Below, one piece after another: positions 6,452 through 11,831 of a stretch of 11,831 nt of DNA. Source of the DNA: JABEVB01 sp049965775. Lineage in GTDB: Bacteria > Planctomycetota > Phycisphaerae > WQYP01. The notes below the pieces were generated by a model, which was not told where the DNA came from, did no database searches, and was given only the letters and a program-made list of their open reading frames with translations. The stretch is taken from the NCBI GenBank assembly GCA_049965775.1, contig JBMFVX010000098.1:1-11831 (forward strand). Reading direction: 5' to 3'. The translations under genes were made by a program, and so were the position numbers. Every line of letters starts with the position of its first letter. Position 1 is the stretch's first letter.

Positions 6452-6861
6452 GCAGTTATATGAACGTTTTTTTGTTTTTGCGTATAATAGTGCGATGCTT
6501 ATTGGAAGGGGCAGGCAAAATGCCGGGGTTACGTGCCAGCCGCGGCGGGGTTGCAGATTGCCTGATATAAACGAGACACCTCAATCGGCGCCTCCCAAAA
6601 TTGCCGCGTCGTGCAGGGTTATGCATCCGGGCAATTGCATGCGGGCAAAGCTCCATCCTTGAGAACGGCGGCAAGACTATTCAGATGGGTAAGCCGATAC
6701 AGCGTTACGCGGTTTGGAGGCACAGCTTTTATGCTACGACGACCGTCGCCGGGAGGTCCTTCACGTTCCACAACTCCTCCAGCTTTAAAAAATGCCCATC
6801 GGCCCTATCGCCAGGCATTGTGAACTGAAACTCCCGTGGTGGTTTCAGGTGAAGGGGCATA

Positions 6862-6939
6862 ATGGCTCTGTATTTCAATGACGATCTGCTGCACATCATT
6901 TCCTCGTCGGCAATAGGAACGCTCCTCAATCTAACCTAA
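6862..6939 (+). CDS. Possible 25-residue small ORF
   Basis: An ATG at 6862 is preceded by GAAGGGG (6851-6857) at good Shine-Dalgarno spacing. It opens a 25-codon frame beginning 'MALYFNDDLLHIISSSAIG' and ending at TAA 6937-6939. The peptide is mildly hydrophobic in its second half. I recognise no family. It could be a genuine small protein, the start of a decayed gene, or chance; the ribosome site is the only support. Confidence 0.2.
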   Translation: MALYFNDDLLHIISSSAIGTLLNLT

Positions 6940-7110
6940 CAGCCCCTTTGCCGCCACGAGCGCTGCTGCATCGTTCGGCATTCGGGCGACCACCGGCATG
7001 ACACACCCGCAACAAGGCTTCCCTCGCGGCAGGCTGGCGGACTGTGGTACAATCTTAATCATAGGGGTGTTTAGAGTGCCTTTCGGCTCTCGGCGGCGGA
7101 GTTGGTGCGC

Positions 7111-8202
7111 ATGCGGTATGGCGGTCGAGGTGTGGTGCGACATGTGCCCGGCGAGCATGGGTTGATTGCCGGGGCGCAGCATGGCGTCGCGCCTCCGGCG
7201 GCAGGCCGCGAGGCACCGCATGGGCAAGGAGCTAATCCGGCGCAGGCCAATTCGACACAGGCTGCGACCGGCCAGGCTGAGGTGCAAAGGCCTCACCCAA
7301 CTCAACAACAAGGCGTAGCTGCGGGCGAAATGGCCCGGGAGCCTAAGGCGTTTAATTTTAAACGGCTGCAATGGTCGTGTACGCTGGTGGGCGTGTTTGG
7401 CTGCCTGCTGCTGGCAGCACCCATTTATCTGTTGTACGGGCGGGTGGCCGCGTGTCTGGGCCAACCCGGCGCGCAGGCCTCGCTGGCAAGCGGGCCGCTG
7501 GGGCAGTCGCTGCGGTTTGTAGAAATTATTTCAGGGTTGCTCGGCGCGCTGATTCTTCCCATGCTGGGCCGAGAGCGACGGGGTCGCGTGATGACGTGGC
7601 TGGGCCTGGCGGTGCTGGCCATGTTGCTCTTGCTGCTTCAGCAGGCGGCGCCGCTGTTTGAAATTTTTGTCGGCTACTCTTCGGTAGCGCTGCTGTCGCT
7701 TATTTCGCTTGATGCTGTGGCCAATGTGCGGCCGGCGGTGCGGCGCTCCGCGCGCTTTGCGCGGCTGCAGCTTGTGGCGGCGGCCGCGGTGACGGTGCTG
7801 TGGTTTTTGCCGGCGGTTGTCACGCTTACCAACCGGCAAATTGACGCTGTGGTAAGCGTGCCGCTATCCGCCTGGGGGCATTTGGCGCTGCGCATCGGCA
7901 CCATGAGCGGCGAACTTACCGGCCTGGTGGCCATGGCTGGCGCGTTTGTGCCCTACCACCGCGGACTGCAGCTTATTTGCCGCGGGCTGGGCACGCTGGC
8001 GCTTACGCTGATTATGGGCCTGGCGCTGTATGCGGTTATTGAGCGCGGCCACGCTTTAGGCCGCGCCATCAACTGGCAAGACATTGAGTACCTGTGGCTG
8101 TTTTTAACCGTGGCTGGGGCGCTGACACTTATTTGGGCGGGGCTTATGCAGCGGCTGATGATCAGCGCGGCCGACATTTTGCAGGCCGGCGGCGAAGAAT
8201 AA
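7111..8202 (+). CDS. Multi-pass membrane protein of unknown function
   Basis: The ATG at 7111 gives 363 residues. The first ~80 are hydrophilic and rich in Ala, Gln, Gly and Pro, and look disordered. About eight hydrophobic segments follow (roughly 91-109, 136-152, 162-186, 190-204, 221-239, 262-281, 294-310, 326-345). Arg-rich loops such as 'GRERRGRV' and 'RPAVRRSARFAR' suggest cytoplasmic sides. No catalytic or transport motif stands out and I do not recognise the family. GGAG (7098-7101) lies 9 nt before this ATG. In-frame TTG (7102) and GTG (7105) are alternatives, and the ATG at 7330 would give a 290-residue form starting just before the first membrane span, which is quite possible. Codon use is similar through both parts. 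It stands alone on its strand and converges with thiG 78 bp away; no clear terminator is seen there. Confidence 0.65.
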   Translation: MRYGGRGVVRHVPGEHGLIAGAQHGVAPPAAGREAPHGQGANPAQANSTQAATGQAEVQRPHPTQQQGVAAGEMAREPKAFNFKRLQWSCTLVGVFGCLLLAAPIYLLYGRVAACLGQPGAQASLASGPLGQSLRFVEIISGLLGALILPMLGRERRGRVMTWLGLAVLAMLLLLLQQAAPLFEIFVGYSSVALLSLISLDAVANVRPAVRRSARFARLQLVAAAAVTVLWFLPAVVTLTNRQIDAVVSVPLSAWGHLALRIGTMSGELTGLVAMAGAFVPYHRGLQLICRGLGTLALTLIMGLALYAVIERGHALGRAINWQDIEYLWLFLTVAGALTLIWAGLMQRLMISAADILQAGGEE

Positions 8203-8280
8203 CTGCCGCCGTGCACGAAGACTACCCGCGTGAATCATCGGCGGGACTTGAAAGAGTGTTACATAAACCGCCAGGAGAGC

Positions 8281-9105
8281 CTACGAAGACACACGGCCTT
8301 CCCACGGGCTGCTGGCGGTGGCGTAGAGCTTACGCGGAATGCGGCCGGCAACATATGCTAAACGGCCCGCTTCGGTCGCGTGGCGCATGGCGTGGGCCAT
8401 GGCGACAGGCTCGCGGGCACCGGCAATGGCAGTGTTAAGCAGCACGCCATCAATGCCCAGTTCCATGGCCAGGGCAACATCGCTGGCAGTGCCGACGCCG
8501 GCATCCACAATAACCGGGTAGTTAGGATCGTTCTGCTTTAGCTCTTCGAGGATGATGCGAATGGCGTTGGGGTTAAGCACACCCTGGCCCGAGCCGATGG
8601 GCGAACCGGCGGGCATAATGGCCGCCGCGCCGGCCTCTTTGAGCCGCTTGCAAAGCATCACATCATCTGAACAGTATACGAGTGCCTGAAAGCCATCTTT
8701 TACAAGCTCCTTAAGCGCCTCAAGGGTGCCGACGGGTTCAGGCAGGAGCGTTTTGGTATCGCCAAGACATTCAAGCTTGACCCAGTCGGCTCCGCAATAG
8801 CCGGAGCCAGTAAGCATTTCGCGGCCAAGGCGCGCCACGCGCACCACTTCTTCGGCGCTAAAGCAGCCGGCGGTATTGGGCAGCAGGATATAGCGTTTGG
8901 GGTCAATGAAGTCGAGAATATTGCGGCCGGAGTTTTTATCTACAAGGCGTTCGCGGCGCACAGCCACGGTCACGCAGTTTGAGCCGCTGGCATCGTGGCA
9001 TTGCTGCATCAGCTCCAGCGAGGCGTACTTGCCGGTTCCGACAATGAGCCGCGATGCCAGAGCATACGGGCCGATTTTCAGTGATTGAGCTGTAAGAATG
9101 TTCAT
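8281..9105 (-). CDS. thiG: Thiazole synthase ThiG
   Basis: This 274-residue protein matches ThiG, the TIM-barrel enzyme that forms the thiazole phosphate of thiamine from 1-deoxy-D-xylulose 5-phosphate, dehydroglycine and the sulfur carried by ThiS thiocarboxylate. Visible landmarks are 'SRLIVGTGKY' (18-27), the Schiff-base lysine K110 in 'DWVKLECLGD', 'ALVYCSDDVMLCKRL' (141-155), phosphate-binding 'PAGSPIGSGQGV' (165-176), and 'VIVDAGVGTASDVALAMELG' with 'VLLNTAIAGA' (198-230). Length is normal for the family with a slight C-terminal extension. The ATG at 9105 fits the usual N-terminus; the frame is open further upstream to 9273, but that is DNA under thiS. No Shine-Dalgarno sequence is evident, so it probably relies on operon translation from thiS, 40 nt upstream. 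Confidence 0.95.
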   Translation of the reverse strand: MNILTAQSLKIGPYALASRLIVGTGKYASLELMQQCHDASGSNCVTVAVRRERLVDKNSGRNILDFIDPKRYILLPNTAGCFSAEEVVRVARLGREMLTGSGYCGADWVKLECLGDTKTLLPEPVGTLEALKELVKDGFQALVYCSDDVMLCKRLKEAGAAAIMPAGSPIGSGQGVLNPNAIRIILEELKQNDPNYPVIVDAGVGTASDVALAMELGIDGVLLNTAIAGAREPVAMAHAMRHATEAGRLAYVAGRIPRKLYATASSPWEGRVSS

Positions 9106-9126
9106 GCGATGTATTGTATAGCGCAG

Positions 9127-9142
9127 CCGCCGGTAGCGGCGG
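9127..9142. repeat. GC-rich hairpin between thiS and thiG
   Basis: CCGCCG (9127-9132) and CGGCGG (9137-9142) form a perfect 6-bp stem with loop GTAG in the 40-nt gap between the two genes. There is no T-run on the thiG-proximal side, so it is not a standard terminator. It may protect or modulate the intercistronic mRNA. Confidence 0.35.
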
Positions 9143-9145
9143 GGC

Positions 9146-9346
9146 CTATCCTCCACCAACAAAAGTAACGATTTCAATGGCGTCGCCCGGCGAAATGGCG
9201 GCCTGGGCATACGTTTTTCGCGGCACAATGTCGCGGTTTTTTTCAACCGCGACGCGCACCGGCTCAATGCCAAAACGCTGCAAAAGCTGCGCGATGGTCA
9301 TGGGTTCATCAAGCTTGATGGTTTGGCCATTAACGGTTATTTCCAT
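9146..9346 (-). CDS. thiS: Sulfur carrier protein ThiS
   Basis: This is a 66-residue beta-grasp protein, the normal size for ThiS. It begins 'MEITVNGQTIKL' and ends 'IEIVTFVGGG', with the terminal Gly-Gly needed for adenylation by ThiF and conversion to the thiocarboxylate that donates sulfur to ThiG. In between, 'TIAQLLQRFGIEP' and 'VAVEKNRDIVPR' match the family pattern. The start at 9346 is the only sensible ATG. It lies 18 nt after the amidohydrolase stop and 40 nt before thiG on the same strand. No thiF is in the window, so it must be encoded elsewhere. Confidence 0.93.
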   Translation of the reverse strand: MEITVNGQTIKLDEPMTIAQLLQRFGIEPVRVAVEKNRDIVPRKTYAQAAISPGDAIEIVTFVGGG

Positions 9347-9364
9347 GTCATCAGTGTAGCAAAA

Positions 9365-10411
9365 TCAGGCGGTTGCGGCGAGCTTAAGCACGCGACCGTA
9401 GAGCCATCGGTTAGCGTTGCCGCGGTATAGTTTTTCAAGCACGTCTACGGGCAGGTTCAGCCCGACCAGCCGCGGCACGCCGCCGGGGGCGTCCGGGTCG
9501 TCAATGGGCGATTCGCCGTTGTAGTCGGTTTCCCAAAGCTTTTGATGCGTCCACCAGCGGCTGGCGTAATGGTCGTAATTGTATTTGTCGCCCACAACCA
9601 GGTCGCTGCCGAAAAGAATACGGTCCTGATTACGTATAAAAAAGTCGCGCACGCGGCTAACATCCTGGCAGGCGATGGCGCGGACCATCCACTTGGTAGC
9701 ACTGGAATCTATAATATAATGAGGGTAACGATCCAGCCGTTTCTGCAGGGTGTCGAGGTCTTCAAGCAAGCCGCCCATGTGCGCGCCCATGTGAATGCGG
9801 TCGGGATATTTTTCGAGCATGCGATCAAGCATGGGAAATTGCTCGACAAAAGATTTATGGCCTTCGGCGGGCGAATATTTTTTTCCTTCGCCGAACCAGG
9901 CCTGCGGGTCGCCCACATGGCTCATAAAGTGATAGCCGAGCCGGTAGGCGTGGTCCATAACACCCTGAATATCAGGATGGTCGAGCGTCATGCCCATGCG
10001 TTTTTGCGTGCCGGGCGCATTATGAAATTTAATCAACCGCGAGCCTTTGGCATAAAACCCTTCGAGGCGCGTGTGCCAATCGCTGATGAACTCTTTGGGT
10101 GAACTCATGGATTGCCATTTGGGAATGGCGATGAACTCAAATCGGCCCGGAAACGCCTGGCGCAGCGGGTCTACATCTTCCAGCGGAGCCATGGTCCAAA
10201 TGCTGCCGATGCTGTAATCATCGGCGGCGCGAATAAACTCGCGGGTAAGCTGCGGGTTGTGGCTGTGGGTATGAACATCAATAATGAGGCCGGGAATTTT
10301 TCGCTTAGGCGCCGGGCGGTAGGCGACGCCAATTCGGTTGTACGGCGGCGGGCCGCCGGGCAGGGTTGCGGTTTGTGTTGCGTCGGGTGGCGGCAAACTG
10401 GGGTTGCTCAT
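9365..10411 (-). CDS. Amidohydrolase family protein (amidohydrolase 2-type TIM barrel)
   Basis: This 348-residue metal-dependent hydrolase or decarboxylase is of the PF04909 type. Likely metal ligands are H47 and H49 in 'IIDVHTHSHNP', H165 in 'SHVGDP', H211 in 'MGAHMGG' and D270 in 'LFGSDL'; K128 in 'LIKFH' is also conserved-looking. The C-terminal 'VLEKLYRGNANRWL' is the usual closing helix of the family. The substrate cannot be told from sequence. The first ~35 residues are Pro-rich and probably disordered. AGGA about 10 nt upstream supports the ATG at 10411. The gene leads the thiS-thiG operon and is divergent from the SDR gene. A link to thiamine metabolism is suggested only by position. 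The large minus-strand-complement frame at 9542-10102 is a shadow of this gene. Confidence 0.88.
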   Translation of the reverse strand: MSNPSLPPPDATQTATLPGGPPPYNRIGVAYRPAPKRKIPGLIIDVHTHSHNPQLTREFIRAADDYSIGSIWTMAPLEDVDPLRQAFPGRFEFIAIPKWQSMSSPKEFISDWHTRLEGFYAKGSRLIKFHNAPGTQKRMGMTLDHPDIQGVMDHAYRLGYHFMSHVGDPQAWFGEGKKYSPAEGHKSFVEQFPMLDRMLEKYPDRIHMGAHMGGLLEDLDTLQKRLDRYPHYIIDSSATKWMVRAIACQDVSRVRDFFIRNQDRILFGSDLVVGDKYNYDHYASRWWTHQKLWETDYNGESPIDDPDAPGGVPRLVGLNLPVDVLEKLYRGNANRWLYGRVLKLAATA

Positions 10412-10438
10412 CGCGTAATTCCTGTTTTAATAGTCGTT

Positions 10439-10462
10439 CGCAGCTTTCACACGCAAGCTGCG
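10439..10462. promoter_or_regulatory. Inverted repeat in the divergent promoter region
   Basis: CGCAGCTT (10439-10446) and AAGCTGCG (10455-10462) are perfect 8-bp inverted copies around an 8-nt centre. They lie near the middle of the 83-bp region between the divergent amidohydrolase and SDR genes. On the minus strand a weak -35/-10 pair (TTGCGT, 18 nt, TATTAA) would overlap this repeat. On the plus strand TTTAAT (10426-10431) would place the start of the SDR transcript just before it. It could be an operator controlling both directions or a 5' hairpin of one transcript. Confidence 0.45.
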
Positions 10463-10494
10463 CTTCTTGCATTGTTCTTTTTAAGGGAAAAGCC

Positions 10495-11280
10495 ATGGCC
10501 ATTGCAACCGCTCCGAGGGGAGCCATCGTAACCGGGGCATCACGCGGCATAGGCCGGCAGATTGCCATAGAACTTGGCTCGCTGGGCTGCGGCGTTTTAG
10601 TTAATTATGTTGCCAACGAGCAAGCCGCCGGCGAGGCGGTTGCGGCGGTGCAACAAGCCGGCGGTAAAGCGGTGGCTGTTAAAGCGGATGTGAGCGTTGC
10701 GGCCGATCGCCAAAAACTGGTGGATGCGGCCATTAAGGAGTTTGGCTCGTTGGAACTGCTGGTAAACAACGCGGGCGTAGGACCAAGCCGCCGCGATGAT
10801 TTGCTCGACACCACCGAAGAAAGCTTTGACCGGGTCATGGCGATAGACCTCAAAGGTCCCTTTTTTTTATCGCAGCTTGCGGCACGGGCCATGCTTACAA
10901 ACTTGCTCGATGTGGGCGGCCGGCGCGGCAGCATTGTGAACATTTCAAGCATCAGTGCCTACGCCGCAAGCGTTAATCGAGGCGAATACTGCATTGCCAA
11001 AGCGGGCGTCGCCATGATGAGCAATCTGTTTGCCGTGCGCCTCGCGCGTGATGGCATCAACGTGTATGAAATCAGGCCGGGTATTATAGAAACCGACATG
11101 ACCGCCGGCGTAAAGCAGAAGTATGACGGCCTGATAAGCGGCGGCCTTACTCCCATTCAGCGCTGGGGTACGCCAGCGGATGTCGCCGCAGCGGTAAAAG
11201 CGGTGGCAATGGGACTGCTGGCATTTTCGACGGGTGAAGTTATCAACGTGGACGGCGGATTTCATTTACGCTCGTTGTAA
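10495..11280 (+). CDS. Short-chain dehydrogenase/reductase (FabG-like SDR)
   Basis: This is a 261-residue classical SDR. The Rossmann cofactor motif 'TGASRGIG' is at 13-20, D64 is in 'KADVS', and 'NNAG' is at 91-94. The catalytic residues are S152, Y165 and K169 ('EYCIAKAG'), and 'RPGIIETDM' (194-202) and 'INVDGG' (250-255) follow. All catalytic residues are intact. Similar proteins are often named 3-ketoacyl-ACP reductase, but substrate specificity cannot be read from the sequence and this copy is not next to other fatty acid genes. The ATG at 10495 follows AAGGGA (10483-10488) by 6 nt and places the Rossmann motif normally; the longer frame from 10366 would add a Cys/Ser-rich non-homologous stretch overlapping the divergent gene. 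It shares a short intergenic region with the amidohydrolase and may be co-regulated with it. Confidence 0.9.
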   Translation: MAIATAPRGAIVTGASRGIGRQIAIELGSLGCGVLVNYVANEQAAGEAVAAVQQAGGKAVAVKADVSVAADRQKLVDAAIKEFGSLELLVNNAGVGPSRRDDLLDTTEESFDRVMAIDLKGPFFLSQLAARAMLTNLLDVGGRRGSIVNISSISAYAASVNRGEYCIAKAGVAMMSNLFAVRLARDGINVYEIRPGIIETDMTAGVKQKYDGLISGGLTPIQRWGTPADVAAAVKAVAMGLLAFSTGEVINVDGGFHLRSL

Positions 11281-11383
11281 GCGCCGGCGCTTGCCAGGGT
11301 GCCGGGCATGCGGCGCGATTACTGAAAAACCATGGCCCGGTTTCCATGTGAATTTTGCCGCGCGGCGCATCGGCGATGGCGTG

Positions 11384-11831
11384 TTAAACATTCAGCGACG
11401 GTAAAGCGGCATTGAGCGCATCGAGACATTCGGGGTCGAGGGCGATGCCGCGGTCTTTTGCCATAATCGCCAGCGCTTCGCGCACCGGCAGAGCGCCGCG
11501 GTAGGGACGCTCGGCGGTGAGGGCATCAAAAATGTCGGCCACGGTGACAATGCGTGTTTCAAGGTTAATTTGCTCGCCATGCAGCCCCAGCGGATAGCCT
11601 TTGCCGTCGAGTCGCTCATGATGCGACCTGCCGATATTGGCAAACTCACGGAACAATGGAATGCGGCAAAGAATTTCGCCGGAAAGCCGCGAATGCTCCT
11701 TTATTTTGGCATATTCTTCGGGCGTGAGTTTGCCCGGCTTGTCGAGCAGGGCGTTGCTGATACCCAGCTTGCCGATGTCATGGAGCAAAGCGGCCCGCCG
11801 AAGCCAACGGCGATTTTTGGGCTGCATACCG
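11384..11831 (-). CDS. HD-GYP domain protein, C-terminal part (cyclic-di-GMP phosphodiesterase)
   Basis: The gene runs off the right edge; about 149 codons are visible, ending at TAA (11386-11384). Counting from the Met at 11827, the HD motif 'LLHDIGKLG' has H16-D17 and K20. H45 lies in 'IKEHSRLSGE', and 'HHERLDGKGYP' (69-79) is the GYP signature, followed by 'VTVADIFDALTAERPYR'. These are the metal and substrate residues of HD-GYP enzymes, which hydrolyse cyclic-di-GMP and are usually fused to receiver, GAF or PAS sensor domains. That N-terminal part is outside the window. The frame is open beyond the Met, so 11827 is not likely to be the real start. It is convergent with the SDR gene, 103 bp away. 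Confidence 0.93.
   Translation of the reverse strand, partial: GMQPKNRRWLRRAALLHDIGKLGISNALLDKPGKLTPEEYAKIKEHSRLSGEILCRIPLFREFANIGRSHHERLDGKGYPLGLHGEQINLETRIVTVADIFDALTAERPYRGALPVREALAIMAKDRGIALDPECLDALNAALPSLNV

Larger units (their letters stand above)
6359..7110. other. 752-bp gap between the AbiE-like operon and the membrane protein gene
   Basis: I find no convincing gene here. The left end holds the AbiE promoter and palindrome. A plus-strand TATAAT (6483-6488) has no good -35 partner. Open frames at 6495-6660, 6601-6828, 6729-6929 (minus) and 6931-7464 (minus) show no family resemblance. CGACG-AC-CGTCG (6737-6748) is a small hairpin. A short ORF with a good ribosome site is at 6862. Near the right end, TG-G-TACAAT (7045-7053) is an extended -10-like candidate promoter for the membrane protein gene. 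This looks like the boundary of the defence island, possibly decayed sequence. Confidence 0.5.

Noticed and set aside
6495..6660. 55-codon plus-strand ORF after a TATAAT box
   Set aside because: No ribosome site, no -35 partner and an Arg/Cys/Pro-rich product without family resemblance.
6931..7464. 177-codon minus-strand ORF before and under the membrane protein
   Set aside because: Composition (Arg, His, Gln, Cys) is that of a complement shadow, and it runs antisense to the better-supported membrane protein.
8203..8280. Bidirectional terminator between the membrane protein gene and thiG
   Set aside because: CCGCCG (8206-8211) and CGGCGG (8239-8244) could pair, but the loop is 27 nt and no T-run follows.
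9542..10102. 186-codon plus-strand ORF antisense to the amidohydrolase
   Set aside because: The amidohydrolase frame contains all metal ligands and a ribosome site; the antisense frame is a by-product of its codon bias.
11281..11383. Terminator between the SDR and HD-GYP genes
   Set aside because: GC-rich inverted sequences occur (GCGCCGGCGC, and GCGCCG paired with CGGCGC), but there is no T-run on either strand after a stem.

Overview
This 11.8-kb window is GC-rich and gene-dense. It holds two different neighbourhoods: a defence island (about 1-6450) and an ordinary chromosomal region (about 7100-11831). The source is probably a Planctomycetota bacterium, perhaps class Phycisphaerae. That rests on the general look of the amidohydrolase, SDR and membrane proteins and on the GAGAC-centred palindromic repeats. 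It is an impression, because no 16S rRNA or marker gene is present.

Left block, + strand (1-4449): a tightly packed operon. It begins with the 3' end of a type III-like adenine DNA methyltransferase (mod). Next come a MNT-type nucleotidyltransferase and a HEPN protein overlapping by 11 nt, then a shortened RhuM-family protein. It ends with a complete 896-residue helicase/nuclease subunit (res) whose GTG start overlaps the rhuM stop. Mod and Res would form the restriction-modification system, and a HEPN/MNT pair plus a RhuM remnant sit between them. Palindromic repeats have invaded the mod tail and the stretch just after it.

Second block, - strand (6358 down to 4621): an AbiE-like (type IV toxin-antitoxin) pair. 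An AbiEi-family winged-helix antitoxin/regulator overlaps by 8 nt an AbiEii-family nucleotidyltransferase. A good promoter with a 12-bp palindrome over its -35 box lies upstream. A possible intrinsic terminator lies inside the last codons of the nucleotidyltransferase gene. The island therefore carries two unrelated nucleotidyltransferase-based two-gene modules beside one restriction system.

Between the blocks (6359-7110) is about 750 bp with promoter-like signals and only one weak small ORF.

Right block: a + strand multi-pass membrane protein of unknown function (7111-8202). A - strand operon of a metal-dependent amidohydrolase, thiS and thiG (10411 down to 8281) follows, with the last two supplying thiazole synthesis for thiamine. 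A divergent SDR oxidoreductase (10495-11280) shares an 83-bp intergenic region, containing an 8-bp-arm inverted repeat, with the amidohydrolase. The 3' part of an HD-GYP cyclic-di-GMP phosphodiesterase gene runs off the right edge. I saw no tRNA, rRNA, CRISPR array, transposase or integrase.
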